The translations under genes were made by a program, and so were the position numbers. From assembly GCF_008370345.1 (NCBI RefSeq), contig NZ_VTUU01000001.1, forward strand, positions 792,223 to 856,222: a stretch of DNA of 64,000 bases, in the 5' to 3' direction. The notes beneath the pieces are model-generated. The model saw only the letters and a program-made list of their open reading frames with translations. It was not told where the DNA came from and searched no databases. Shown here piece by piece: positions 26,171-35,241 of this stretch. Origin of the DNA: Marinobacter salinexigens (GTDB lineage: Bacteria > Pseudomonadota > Gammaproteobacteria > Pseudomonadales > Oleiphilaceae). Position 1 is the first letter of the stretch. Each line of letters starts with the position of its first letter.

Positions 26171-27331
26171 TTAAGAGCGGGTTTTGCCAGGCAATGTACC
26201 CATCATCTTGCAGATGATTCCGAGCATGATTTCGTCTGCACCACCGCCAATGGACACGAGACGTACATCCCGGAATGCACGTGATAGTGGGTTGTCCCAC
26301 ATATAGCCCATGCCTCCCCAATACTGGAGGCAGCTGTCGGTAACCTCGCGGCCCAGACGTCCGGCCTTGAGTTTGGCCATTGAGGCGAGGCGGGTAACAT
26401 CCTTGCCTTCGATGTGCAGTTCGCAGGCCTGGTAGGTGAGGGCGCGCAATGCTTCGACTTCGGTCTGGAGCTCAGCGAGGCGGAAGTGGATGACCTGGTT
26501 GTCGATCAGCGGTTGGCCAAAGGTCTTGCGCTCCCGGCAGTAGTCGATGGTTTGGTTAATGCAGTTTTCCAGTGCCTTGATCACGTTGGCTGCACCCCAC
26601 ATCCGCTCCTCCTGGAATTGCAGCATCTGCATCATGAATCCGGTACCTTCGGCGCCTATCCGATTCCGTTGTGGCACACGAACATCGTCGAAGAAGATTT
26701 GGGCGGTTTCGGACGACCTCATGCCGAGTTTGTTCAGGTGTGGGCTGAATGAGATGCCCGGTGAGTTCATGGGTACCACGATCAGTGATTTGTTCTTATG
26801 GGGTTTGTCGTCGCTGGTATTGGCCAGCAGGCAGATAAAGTCGGCCTGCGGGCTGTTGGTGATCCACATTTTTGAGCCGTTGATGATGTAGTCATCGCCA
26901 TCCTTTCGGGCGGTGGTTTTCATGCCTGCGACATCTGAGCCCGCACCTACTTCGCTCACACCGATGCAGCCGACCATGTCACCGGCAATGGCCGGGGCCA
27001 GAAAATCTCTTTTCAGTTCATCCGAGCCGAAGCGCGCCATGGCCGGGGTACACATATCTGTCTGCACGCCAATTGCCAATGGCACGCCACCGCAGTGGGC
27101 CATACCGAGTTCTTCAGCAACTACCAGGTTGTAGCTGTAATCCAGACCCATGCCGCCGTATTCTTCCGGCTTCTGAACGCCGAGAAGACCAAGGCCGCCG
27201 AGTTTCTTGAACAGCTCATGGATGGGAAACGTGCCGGCTTCTTCCCATTCGTCGCAATGCGGGTTGATTTCCTTTTCAACGAAATCCCGTACGGTTTTTC
27301 TCAGGGCTTCGTGTTCGGCTGTGAATTTCAC
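26171..27331 (-). CDS. atuD: Citronellyl-CoA dehydrogenase (acyl-CoA dehydrogenase family), AtuD
   Basis: A 386-residue flavin acyl-CoA dehydrogenase. It has GVSEVGAGSDVAGMKTTARK and ITNSPQADFICLLANTSDD in the middle domain, and QYWGGMGYMWDNPLSRAFRD with GGGADEIMLGII at the C-terminus. AtuD oxidises citronellyl-CoA to geranyl-CoA. Sequence alone would also allow isovaleryl- or short branched-chain substrates; the atu order supports the name. A 252-bp gap with palindromic element copy 3 separates it from atuC, so it may start a separate transcript. Confidence 0.87.
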   Translation of the reverse strand: MKFTAEHEALRKTVRDFVEKEINPHCDEWEEAGTFPIHELFKKLGGLGLLGVQKPEEYGGMGLDYSYNLVVAEELGMAHCGGVPLAIGVQTDMCTPAMARFGSDELKRDFLAPAIAGDMVGCIGVSEVGAGSDVAGMKTTARKDGDDYIINGSKMWITNSPQADFICLLANTSDDKPHKNKSLIVVPMNSPGISFSPHLNKLGMRSSETAQIFFDDVRVPQRNRIGAEGTGFMMQMLQFQEERMWGAANVIKALENCINQTIDYCRERKTFGQPLIDNQVIHFRLAELQTEVEALRALTYQACELHIEGKDVTRLASMAKLKAGRLGREVTDSCLQYWGGMGYMWDNPLSRAFRDVRLVSIGGGADEIMLGIICKMMGTLPGKTRS

Positions 27332-27457
27332 GTTCTTGTTCTCCTGATGTTGTGAGTTCGTGCCTGATGGATCTGTTAGTTGCCCGCTATCTCTGCTAAT
27401 TCCGTTGCACTCTGTTTTGTTCTATCTGAACTGAGGCCATCACCGTAGTTCCTGAAT
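27332..27457 (-). other. 126-bp leader between palindromic element copy 3 and atuD
   Basis: This spacer separates atuD from the element that ends the atuABC block. No ORF is seen. On the minus strand it is A/C-rich and long enough for a promoter, but I cannot pick convincing -35 and -10 boxes. It is the longest non-repeat gap inside the minus-strand atu cluster. Confidence 0.4.
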
Positions 27458-27559
27458 CGGCTGGGCAGAGCGTTCCAAAAATGTCGGAGGCCAGGGATGG
27501 CCGGAGCCAAGCGCACATGGATGTGCTCGTAGCGTTTTTTGGAACGCTCTGCCCAGCCG
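27458..27559. repeat. Palindromic element copy 3, between atuC and atuD
   Basis: Arms 27458-27481 and 27536-27559 are perfect 24-bp reverse complements (inner ends AAAAA/TTTTT), unrelated in sequence to the arms of copies 1 and 2. The core at 27482-27535 is 54 nt, in the same orientation as copy 1 with three differences. The hairpins are GGCCA-GGGA-TGGCC and GCACA-TGGA-TGTGC. It begins 24 nt after the atuC stop in the direction of transcription. Confidence 0.95.
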
Positions 27560-27583
27560 GTTCCAACGCCAGACCAACAAGGC

Positions 27584-29200
27584 CTACAGGCGGCCTACGC
27601 CAAAGGTATTGGGCCGCAACTGCCGTAGCTCAGCCTCACGGCAAACATCCAGAACCATTGCTACAACCCGGCGGGTATCCCGCGGGTCAATCAATCCGTC
27701 ATCCCAGAGCCGTGCCGTTCCGAAAAGCGCTGTAGATCCATCTTCCAGTTTCTTGGCCGTCGCTTGCTCCAGGAAATCCAGGGTCTTGGCATCCGGTTCC
27801 ATACCGTTTCGGCGCTGTTTGTCCTCCGCCACAATACGCATCACCTTGCCCGCCTGAGCCGGCCCCATCACCGCGGTTCGGCTGTTGGGCCAGGCGAAGA
27901 TGAAACGCGGGTCCAGCCCCCTGCCGCACATGGCATAGTTGCCGGCGCCGTAGGACCCGCCGATCACAACGGCGATTTTGGGAACACGGCAATTGGCCAC
28001 GGCCTGAATCATCTTGGACCCGTGTTTGATGATGCCGTTCTGTTCGGAATGAGTACCCACCATAAAACCGGTGGTGTTGTGCAGGAACAGCAGAGGAGTT
28101 CCTGCCTGATCACAAAGCTGGATGAATTGAGCGGCTTTGGCGCTGCCTGCCGGTGTGATCGGGCCATTGTTGCCGATGATGCCGACGGAGTGGCCTTCAA
28201 TCCGGATGGTGCCGCACACAGTCTGGTCGTCGAACTCGTTTTTGAAATCCATGAACTTCGAGCCGTCGGCTATCCGTGCAAGAACCTCTCGGACATCGTA
28301 GGGCTTTTTCGAATCTGACGGGATGACGCCCAGCAACTCGTCTGCGGCGTAGAGCGGGTCTTCCCATTGTGTTTCCCGAACCGGAGGCAGTTGCTCGTTC
28401 CAGGGCAGGGCTTCCAGGATGTCTCTAGCCTGCCGGATACCGTCGGCATCGTCTTCTGCAAGGTATTCTGCGGTACCGGCAACCTGGGCGTGCATCTCTG
28501 CACCACCCAGTTCTTCATCGGTGGCCACTTCGCCGGTGGCGGCTTTCAGTAGGGGAGGGCCGGCGAGGAACATTTTCGCCTTGCCCCGGACTGCCACAAC
28601 ATAGTCAGACAACCCGGGCTGGTAGGCTCCGCCGGCAGTTGCGTTGCCATGAACCACAGTGATCTGCGGAAGGCCCGCTGCAGACATGCGGGCCTGGTTG
28701 GCAAAACCCCGGGCACCCTGCACGAAAATGTCTGTGGCGTAGTTCAGGTTGGCGCCGCCACTCTCGGACAAAGACACCACGGGCAGTTTGTTTTCCATGG
28801 CAATGCGCTGTAGCCGCAAGGTCTTGTCCAGCCCCGCCGGGGTAATGGTGCCACCCTTGATGGCGCTGTTGCTGGCGACCACCAGGCAACGTACACCGCT
28901 AACGGTGCCGATGCCTGCAATAATGCCGCCTCCGGCCATACTGCCGTCTTTGTCATCATGCATTTTGTAGCCGGCGAGGGAGCAGAGTTCGAGGAACGGG
29001 GTGCCGCGATCCAGCAGCCGGTTTATCCGGTCCCGGGGCAGAAGTTTTCCCCGGCTGGTGAATTTCTCACGGGCAGATTCTGCCAGGTCCAGAACTTTCT
29101 GTTCAACGGCCCGAAACTCCCCGATATGGGACTCCATAACGTAGACGTTGGCACGGAACTCATCGGAGTTTGTGTTGATGCCGGATTCCAGTATTTGCAT
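27584..29200 (-). CDS. atuC: Geranyl-CoA carboxylase beta subunit (carboxyltransferase), AtuC
   Basis: A 538-residue carboxyltransferase. The N-terminal half contains GGGIIAGIGTVSGVRC and LSESGGANLNYATDIFVQGA. The C-terminal half has LLFLHNTTGFMVGTHSEQNG and GGSYGAGNYAMCGRGLDPRF, the acyl-CoA-binding segments of this family. It transfers CO2 from biotin on AtuF to geranyl-CoA. It is homologous to methylcrotonyl-CoA carboxylase beta. It lies 11 nt after atuB. Confidence 0.9.
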   Translation of the reverse strand: MQILESGINTNSDEFRANVYVMESHIGEFRAVEQKVLDLAESAREKFTSRGKLLPRDRINRLLDRGTPFLELCSLAGYKMHDDKDGSMAGGGIIAGIGTVSGVRCLVVASNSAIKGGTITPAGLDKTLRLQRIAMENKLPVVSLSESGGANLNYATDIFVQGARGFANQARMSAAGLPQITVVHGNATAGGAYQPGLSDYVVAVRGKAKMFLAGPPLLKAATGEVATDEELGGAEMHAQVAGTAEYLAEDDADGIRQARDILEALPWNEQLPPVRETQWEDPLYAADELLGVIPSDSKKPYDVREVLARIADGSKFMDFKNEFDDQTVCGTIRIEGHSVGIIGNNGPITPAGSAKAAQFIQLCDQAGTPLLFLHNTTGFMVGTHSEQNGIIKHGSKMIQAVANCRVPKIAVVIGGSYGAGNYAMCGRGLDPRFIFAWPNSRTAVMGPAQAGKVMRIVAEDKQRRNGMEPDAKTLDFLEQATAKKLEDGSTALFGTARLWDDGLIDPRDTRRVVAMVLDVCREAELRQLRPNTFGVGRL

Positions 29201-29211
29201 AAACGTAACCC

Positions 29212-30078
29212 TTAATCCTCGCTCAGAACTTTGGGGGTAAATGCCCGATGGAACCCGTTGAAGGGTTCGTTGTTCTTGGCCTTTGGCAGTGGCCAGACCC
29301 GGCCGCCCTGGGAGGCGCCACCGTCAATGCGCAGGCAGTCACCGTTGACGAATGCGGCGCCGGGGCTGAGCAGGAAACAGATGGCAGCGCTGACTTCGGA
29401 TTCAGTTCCCATACGCTTGATGGGGACGTTATCCCCAAGGCTGCGAATCCACTGTTTCATGTGCTCCGGATAGTTATCCATGCCGCTGGACGCTATCCAG
29501 CCAGGTGCGACGGCATTGACTCGCACTCCCGACACGCCCCATTCAACGGCGGCAGTCTGGGTGAAGTTGACCATCCCGGCTCGGGCTGCGCCCGAGTGCC
29601 CCATACCCGGCATGCCGCCCCACATATCGGCAACGATGTTGACGATCGCACCACCAGTACTGGCCAGGGCCTGGGTGTAAGCCTCGCGAGCCATCAGGAA
29701 CCCACCGGTGAGGTTGGTGCGTACCACCGTTTCCCAACCCTTCTGGTTGATGTTGGTGAGCGGTGCCGGAAACTGGCCTCCAGCATTGTTGACCAGACCA
29801 TTCAGTCGGCCATGTTCTTCGAGGATAGCGGCGACGGTCGCTTTGACCGACTCTTCCTCACGGATGTCACAGACGTGCGCGGAAGCCTGGCCTCCGTCTT
29901 CCAGAATTTCGGCCTTCACGTGTTCGACTTTTTCCACCTTCCGGCCAACCAGCGCCACCCGGGCGCCAAGGGCCGACAACTCGTGAGCTGTGCAGCGGCC
30001 AATGCCTGAGCCGCCGCCGGTCACAATGAATACCTGGTCTTTGAACAGATCGGGATGAAAAATGGATTGGTAACTCAT
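29212..30078 (-). CDS. atuB: Short-chain dehydrogenase/reductase (AtuB) with atypical active-site residues
   Basis: A 288-residue SDR with TGGGSGIG (20-27) and NNAGG (97-101). Where most SDRs have YxxxK, this protein has HSGAAR (161-166): His for Tyr and Arg for Lys. The same pattern occurs in peroxisomal trans-2-enoyl-CoA reductase-like SDRs, so it may act on an enoyl- or dienoyl-CoA. Its exact role in the atu pathway is not established. Its ATG overlaps the end of atuA by 4 nt. Confidence 0.85.
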   Translation of the reverse strand: MSYQSIFHPDLFKDQVFIVTGGGSGIGRCTAHELSALGARVALVGRKVEKVEHVKAEILEDGGQASAHVCDIREEESVKATVAAILEEHGRLNGLVNNAGGQFPAPLTNINQKGWETVVRTNLTGGFLMAREAYTQALASTGGAIVNIVADMWGGMPGMGHSGAARAGMVNFTQTAAVEWGVSGVRVNAVAPGWIASSGMDNYPEHMKQWIRSLGDNVPIKRMGTESEVSAAICFLLSPGAAFVNGDCLRIDGGASQGGRVWPLPKAKNNEPFNGFHRAFTPKVLSED

Positions 30079-31895
30079 GAGTACTGTCCTTTATCCAGAG
30101 TGGCCTGACAGACCGGTACAGGGAATTCGAGTAGCTGTTGTGCAAAAGCCTTGCCCTGGGGATCGATCCTCAGGCTCGCGACGCCGCCGCCACCGAGACT
30201 GTGTTCCAGCAGGAAGTTGAACGCGTGCAGGCCTGGCAGGGCCCAGCGTGTGACCTTGCCTGTTTTCGGGTTCAGTGTGTGTGCCATCCAGCGAGCGACT
30301 GCATCCTCGGTGAGCGCCGCTTCGATGAATGGCATATAGGCCGGGTCCCGGGCGATCACGCCTATGTTGCTGTGGTCACCTTTGTCGCCACTGCGAGCCC
30401 AGGCGAGTCTGATGAGCGGAACCGTCGTGTCGGTCGCCGGGGCGTCATAACTGGCAGGCTGCTCTTCAGGTTGGGCAGGATCAAAACCTCCGGCTGTGTT
30501 GATATCGACCGGTAGGGGGTCAGCGTTGAGCTGAATGGAAACGCTGATGTTTTCTTTCGGCACCAGGCAGGAGTAGAGCCGAATTTTCGGCCAGACAGCA
30601 GGGCGCCCGCCAACAATGCCAGTGATGCCCGGCGCCATGCCGGTAGCCGCCTGAGCAATTTCCCGGGAGAACAGAACCAGAGCTTGTTTCCTGGCATGCG
30701 CCGCACTGATTTTGACCACCACTTCGCGGGTATCATGCCGAAGGCCATGAGGACCATAAGTGGCTTCGGTACCCAGAAGCTCAACGCTGGTTTCGGTGTA
30801 GTCCGACAGCCCTCGCTCGGCCAACATCCTGGATGTTTTGGTCAGAATGGCATCAGCCACTGTCTGCGCCTTGGCCGGAGCATCGATTCCCGCCATCAGG
30901 AAGGTGACCGTGCACTTGAAGCCGTCCGGCCAGGTGCCGGAAACCTTGTAGCTGTCTGTTGGCGGGTTACCCTGGGCGCCGGTTACCCGCACTTCGTTAT
31001 GGCCGGTTTCTTCAAGTGACACACCCGTGAAATCACAGGTGACATCGGGCAGCAGATAGGCACGGGGATCGCCAATTTCATAAACCAGTTGCTCGGCAAC
31101 GGTGCCCCGGCTGACCTGACCGCCAGTCTCGGCGGGCTTGGTGATGATGAAGCTGGAGTCCGGGCTGACTTCTGCAATTGGAAAGCCCATATCCGCAAAC
31201 CCATCGGCGATGTCTTCCCAGTCAGTGAAGTTGCCACCGGTGGACTGTGCCCCGCATTCCAGCAGGTGTCCTGCAAGGCTGCCCTGGGAGAGTTTGTCGT
31301 AATCTGTCCAGTGCCAGCCGAATTCGTGGACGAGTGGTGCAAGTACCAGCGCACTGTCGGCAACCCGTCCTGTGATGATGATGTCAGCCCCTTGCGCCAG
31401 CGCCGCAACCAGCCCCGGGGCGCCGAGGTAGGCGTTCAGGCTTACCATCATCGGGGGCATGGCCTGGCCCGTAGAGAGCTCGGTGGTGCCGGCCTCGGTC
31501 AGCTGCTTTTTCTGGGGTAGAAGATCGTCACCAAGTACAAGCGCGATCTTCATCTCCACACCGGCTCTTTCACACACAGCCTGCAATGCATCACGACAGG
31601 CGACGGGATTAACGCCGCCAGCGTTGGCCAGGACCCTGATCCCCTGATCCTTTATTTCTCCAAGTAGTGGCGCCATCACGGTTTCGACAAAATCCCGTGC
31701 ATACCCCTGGCTCGGATCCTTCATCTTCTGGCCGGCCATGATCGACATGGTTATCTCAGCCAGATAGTCCGCGACCAGATAGTCAATGTTGCCTTTTCGG
31801 ACCAACTGGGCGGCTGCCGTTTCGGTGTCGCCCCAGAAGGCCGCTGAACAGCCGATGCGTACGGGCTTTGTCCTGCGGGCGGTGGAGTCTTCCAT
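30075..31895 (-). CDS. atuA: Acyclic terpene utilisation protein AtuA (DUF1446)
   Basis: A 606-residue protein of the AtuA family. The N-terminus [20 protein letters not shown] and the later segment [19 protein letters not shown] are typical of the DUF1446 domain. The C-terminal about 100 residues ([20 protein letters not shown]) form the AtuA-like ferredoxin-fold extension. I start it at the ATG at 31895; the frame is open for another 50 codons, but that stretch crosses the operator region and does not resemble the family. AtuA is essential for citronellol growth in Pseudomonas, but its reaction is unknown. It is the first gene of the operon. Confidence 0.9.
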   Translation of the reverse strand: MEDSTARRTKPVRIGCSAAFWGDTETAAAQLVRKGNIDYLVADYLAEITMSIMAGQKMKDPSQGYARDFVETVMAPLLGEIKDQGIRVLANAGGVNPVACRDALQAVCERAGVEMKIALVLGDDLLPQKKQLTEAGTTELSTGQAMPPMMVSLNAYLGAPGLVAALAQGADIIITGRVADSALVLAPLVHEFGWHWTDYDKLSQGSLAGHLLECGAQSTGGNFTDWEDIADGFADMGFPIAEVSPDSSFIITKPAETGGQVSRGTVAEQLVYEIGDPRAYLLPDVTCDFTGVSLEETGHNEVRVTGAQGNPPTDSYKVSGTWPDGFKCTVTFLMAGIDAPAKAQTVADAILTKTSRMLAERGLSDYTETSVELLGTEATYGPHGLRHDTREVVVKISAAHARKQALVLFSREIAQAATGMAPGITGIVGGRPAVWPKIRLYSCLVPKENISVSIQLNADPLPVDINTAGGFDPAQPEEQPASYDAPATDTTVPLIRLAWARSGDKGDHSNIGVIARDPAYMPFIEAALTEDAVARWMAHTLNPKTGKVTRWALPGLHAFNFLLEHSLGGGGVASLRIDPQGKAFAQQLLEFPVPVCQATLDKGQYS

Positions 31896-31969
31896 TATGT
31901 CTGCCTTGTTTGTTTTTGGGTTTGCAGTTTGGTTCGGCCAGGCGGCTGGCTCACAATACAAATGACGAT

Positions 31970-32010
31970 ACCAAGCAAGCGCTTGGTTTGTAAACCTGAA
32001 AATGTCAGGT
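31970..32010. promoter_or_regulatory. Candidate AtuR operators: two inverted repeats between atuA and atuR
   Basis: Repeat 1 is ACCAAGC-AAGC-GCTTGGT (31970-31987), a perfect 7-bp inverted repeat of the form typical of TetR-family regulators of acyl-CoA metabolism. Repeat 2 is ACCTGA-AAATG-TCAGGT (31994-32010), a perfect 6-bp inverted repeat. Both sit in the 152-bp spacer between the divergent atuA and atuR starts. In Pseudomonas AtuR is reported to bind inverted repeats in the equivalent spacer. Confidence 0.55.
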
Positions 32011-32047
32011 AGAATTGTTGGCCTGATTCGACTGCTGGAAATCACCT

Positions 32048-32671
32048 GTGAGCCAATCCGACATTCTCAAAGCACTCATCGCTGAAAATCTTGTCTCGGA
32101 CCCAAAGGGCGCCCGTGGACGGCTGCTGCAGGAGGCGGCCCGATTGTTTCGGGACAAGGGCTACGAACGAACAACAGTCCGTGACCTCGCGGCGGCTGTC
32201 GGCATCCAGTCTGGCAGCCTGTTTCATCATTTCCGTACCAAGGAAGATATTCTGAAAGCAGTGATGGTTGAGACCATCCGGTTGAATACTGCGATCATGC
32301 AGGCAGCGGTGGACGAAGCGGGTACGCCGGAGCAGAAGCTAAGAGCGCTGGTGCGGGCGGAACTGGAATCCATTAACGGCCAGACCGGAGAAGCCATGGC
32401 GGTGCTGGTGTTTGAATGGCGCAGTCTGTCAGAGGATTCCCAGGCGGATGTGCTTGCACTGAGGGAGATCTATGAAGCGCTCTGGCTGGATGTGCTTGGA
32501 ACCCTTAAGGCTGAGGGGGCACTGCTGGCGGAACCTTTTGTTGTGCGCCGTATGTTGACTGGCGCACTGAGCTGGACTGTCACCTGGTATCACCCGGAAC
32601 GGGGTGGTCTGACGCTGGATGGGTTGACGGATCAGGTGATGGCGATGCTGGGCTTTTCTCCGGCGAACTGA
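32048..32671 (+). CDS. atuR: TetR-family repressor of the atu cluster (AtuR)
   Basis: A 207-residue TetR-type regulator. The helix-turn-helix is [20 protein letters not shown] (residues about 40-59), followed by [12 protein letters not shown]. It is divergent from atuA, as atuR is in Pseudomonas, and likely represses the cluster until a terpenoyl-CoA binds. The start is GTG at 32048 with a weak Shine-Dalgarno; no better upstream start exists. A terminator follows. Confidence 0.88.
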   Translation: MSQSDILKALIAENLVSDPKGARGRLLQEAARLFRDKGYERTTVRDLAAAVGIQSGSLFHHFRTKEDILKAVMVETIRLNTAIMQAAVDEAGTPEQKLRALVRAELESINGQTGEAMAVLVFEWRSLSEDSQADVLALREIYEALWLDVLGTLKAEGALLAEPFVVRRMLTGALSWTVTWYHPERGGLTLDGLTDQVMAMLGFSPAN

Positions 32672-32697
32672 AAACCTGTCAGTCGCATCAGAAAACG

Positions 32698-32727
32698 GGG
32701 CGCCTCACTCGGGCGCCCGGTTTTTTT
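32698..32727. terminator. Intrinsic terminator between atuR and the acylase gene
   Basis: Stem GGGCGCC (32698-32704), loop TCACTCG, stem GGCGCCC (32712-32718), then GG and seven T (32721-32727). An A-run at 32692-32695 may let it serve the convergent acylase gene as well. Confidence 0.8.
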
Positions 32728-32736
32728 GTTGCAGGC

Positions 32737-35241
32737 CTAGTTGTTCGCCCGTTCGAACAAATTGTATTGCACCAGCCCGGGATCGGACCGGATAGCTTCG
32801 TCAGTATAGGGGAAGCTAATCCATTGCTTTTTCGAATAGGCCTCGGTCATGTCCTTGTAGTAAGGCGAAGCGGGGTCGGTTGACTGGGAGTAGGTGACGA
32901 ACCCTTCCGCTACAGGTGCTCCGCCCTCATCCCAGGTGACCGTCTGAATATAGCTGTTGCCGTAGTTCACATCATAGGTGCCGTCTCTGAGATCGTTCGG
33001 TCGGGAGCTGGCGATAGTGAAGCTGCCTTCAAATCCTTCACCGCCAAACAGTGGTATGGCGGTGTTGTGAATTCCGGACTGCTGAATCTCGCCCATCGTC
33101 GCATTCAGGGCGATCGGCGAGTCCTGAATACGTTTTACACCATCCGCGAAGGCCGCCTGAATCAGTGGACTGACCACGTTCAGTCCCGCAGGGGTGTTCA
33201 CCGGGTCTGCGGGATCAAACGGCACCAGCCATTTGTCTGGAGAAGTGATGGGCAGTGGATCAATACCACGCCAGAACTCCCGCCAGATATGACCACCGGC
33301 GGAGCCCAGGTTGTTGCTTCCATCCCACTGGGTCAGCACCTCGCAGGCGCCAGAGATATCCACTAACTGCCCTGAAGAACTGAGCAGAACACCAATAGGG
33401 CAATAGGCATCAAGAACAGACTGGCGGGCCAGCTGTTCGGACTGAACGGTGCTGTTAAGCACCACTGATTGCAGATTGTCCATATCAAAGCCGACACTGC
33501 CGGGCAGGCCGTCGGCTCCGCTGATACGCTCCTCGACCTGTTGCATACACTTCCGTGTTCTTAAGGTTCGAGGGGTTTCTTCATCCCCGATAATGGCGGC
33601 GAACCCGGTGAGGGGCTGCGCCGGATTGGTGGCCCAGTAACTGTCGTTACAGTTATGGACCCAGTCTGAGCGGGTAAGTGTGGGCAGGTTGCCTACGCCG
33701 AATATGCCCGGTGCGGGGGCGTCGGCATCGGTGTCCCACTCGCACTCAGCCCGGGATCCGTCCAGCAGTGGGAGGCCGGGAGCCAACAACCCGAAAACCG
33801 GGGAAAGCACGGTAGCGCAGCTGGCAACTTTAGCATCGGGTACATTCGGCACGACTGTTACGTCGCCGTAGTATGCGGGCTGTCCCGGGCCAGTGGCCAC
33901 GGTATTGACCCAGGGTACGCCGAGAACACTGCCATGGAGCTCAATAAACTCATCCAGGCTGTTGGCCTGATTCCATCGGAAAAACTGGTTCATCAGGCGA
34001 TCATTTTCGGCATTGGCATCCCTGAGGGTGTAAGCCTTCAGCGAGGTCCAGTTCAGGATCGGAAGTCCGGCGGCTTCGAAGGTCAGCATCGGGCCGAATT
34101 TTGAGCGGTAGAGTGTACGCGAGCGTTGCCCGATGCTTCCGTCGCTTTCGAGAACTTCGATGGTGATATCTGAACTTTCCATATCCAGAAACTCGCCCTC
34201 ATAGAGGTACTGGGTCGGATCGGCCGGGTTCAGGGTGAGTTCGTAGAAAGTAAATCGGTAGGCTGTAGAAACCGTGTGGCTCCAGGCCAGATGGTCATTG
34301 AAGCCGATCAGCACCGCGGGAAGACCATACAGGGTAGCACCCATGATTTCTGTGTCGTCACCCACTTTCAGGTGGGCCAGGTACAGTCGTTCGGTTTCTT
34401 TCCAGGGGAAGTGAGGGTTGCCGAACAGGATAGATTCACCAGTACGGCTGGCACCGGCCGACAGCCCGTACATATTGCTGCCGATTGGGAGTTCTCCACC
34501 GACCGGAAAAGGCAGGGCATCTCCGGATACGTCGGACAGAGCATTGATCAAACCTTCGATATCCGGTTGCGACAGATCCGCGGTTGCAGGTGGCTGCGCG
34601 CTGGCAATGCCGTCGATAAACACGGACGAACTGGCCAGCACCGCAAGGCGGAGGTAACGTCGGTACATGTCGTCGTCTTCCAGTGTCAGCAACCACTCGG
34701 CGTTTCTGCATTCCTCGTGCCGTCCCGGATGTTTGCCGTCCCGAATTTCCTGAACGTAGCGGTTAAAACCCTCAACGTAGCCACTGGAGGCGTCGAGCAC
34801 TTCCTGATCACTGTTGTTGCGGAACGGAGCTATTGCCTGGGCTGTCAGGGTCGCCCGCCAGAAGAAGTCGGCATTCAGGTTGGTGGTCGAAGTGCCATTG
34901 GATGGAATTGTGTAATCACCGGTTGGCCCCAGATACCGGGAGCGCAGACCGCGGATGGTTAACGTGTCGCGGGCCAGAAGGCACAGGTTGTCTTCGGCCT
35001 GTACATATCCATAGGCATACCCCATGCCGTTGAAATCTTTGGCTTCAATGTGAGGGATGCCGAAAGAAGTGCGCCTCAGAGTGGCTTTGCGGGGGTTCTG
35101 TTGTTGATCGCCGGCGACGTTACGTGCGCTGTCATCAGAGGGCTGGGTTGACGATGGCGCCTGCGACGACGAATCGGAAAGGCATCCAGCCATCAGTGTA
35201 GCGCCGAGTAGTAAGGGAAAAATGGACTTGGTGTGTGCCAT
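32737..35241 (-). CDS. Penicillin-acylase-family (Ntn hydrolase) lipoprotein, AHL-acylase-like
   Basis: An 834-residue precursor with a lipoprotein signal ending LMAGC (Cys20). The alpha region begins with RRTSFGIPHIEAKDFNGMG. The autoprocessing site is LPIG|SNMYGLSAG: Ser255 would become the N-terminal nucleophile of the beta chain, followed by GNPHFPW. That combination is shared with PvdQ/QuiP-type acyl-homoserine lactone acylases and with other amide hydrolases. Substrates could be AHLs, N-acyl amino acids or aculeacin-like lipopeptides; sequence does not decide. Being a lipoprotein is less usual, since PvdQ is soluble periplasmic. It is divergent from a TRAP-type transporter set across a 374-bp spacer. 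Confidence 0.88.
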   Translation of the reverse strand: MAHTKSIFPLLLGATLMAGCLSDSSSQAPSSTQPSDDSARNVAGDQQQNPRKATLRRTSFGIPHIEAKDFNGMGYAYGYVQAEDNLCLLARDTLTIRGLRSRYLGPTGDYTIPSNGTSTTNLNADFFWRATLTAQAIAPFRNNSDQEVLDASSGYVEGFNRYVQEIRDGKHPGRHEECRNAEWLLTLEDDDMYRRYLRLAVLASSSVFIDGIASAQPPATADLSQPDIEGLINALSDVSGDALPFPVGGELPIGSNMYGLSAGASRTGESILFGNPHFPWKETERLYLAHLKVGDDTEIMGATLYGLPAVLIGFNDHLAWSHTVSTAYRFTFYELTLNPADPTQYLYEGEFLDMESSDITIEVLESDGSIGQRSRTLYRSKFGPMLTFEAAGLPILNWTSLKAYTLRDANAENDRLMNQFFRWNQANSLDEFIELHGSVLGVPWVNTVATGPGQPAYYGDVTVVPNVPDAKVASCATVLSPVFGLLAPGLPLLDGSRAECEWDTDADAPAPGIFGVGNLPTLTRSDWVHNCNDSYWATNPAQPLTGFAAIIGDEETPRTLRTRKCMQQVEERISGADGLPGSVGFDMDNLQSVVLNSTVQSEQLARQSVLDAYCPIGVLLSSSGQLVDISGACEVLTQWDGSNNLGSAGGHIWREFWRGIDPLPITSPDKWLVPFDPADPVNTPAGLNVVSPLIQAAFADGVKRIQDSPIALNATMGEIQQSGIHNTAIPLFGGEGFEGSFTIASSRPNDLRDGTYDVNYGNSYIQTVTWDEGGAPVAEGFVTYSQSTDPASPYYKDMTEAYSKKQWISFPYTDEAIRSDPGLVQYNLFERANN

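Noticed and set aside
27481..27735. Short ORF starting MSEARDGRSQAHMDVL
   Set aside because: Same repeat core as above, then runs antisense into the end of atuC.
22389..30078. Interpretation of the cluster as a leucine/isovalerate (liu) operon
   Set aside because: No HMG-CoA lyase is present, and atuA, the two SDR genes and the acyl-CoA synthetase follow the exact atu order.
31896..32045. 50-residue N-terminal extension of AtuA
   Set aside because: It would cover the promoter/operator spacer shared with atuR, and its residues do not resemble the family. The ATG at 31895 begins the conserved region.
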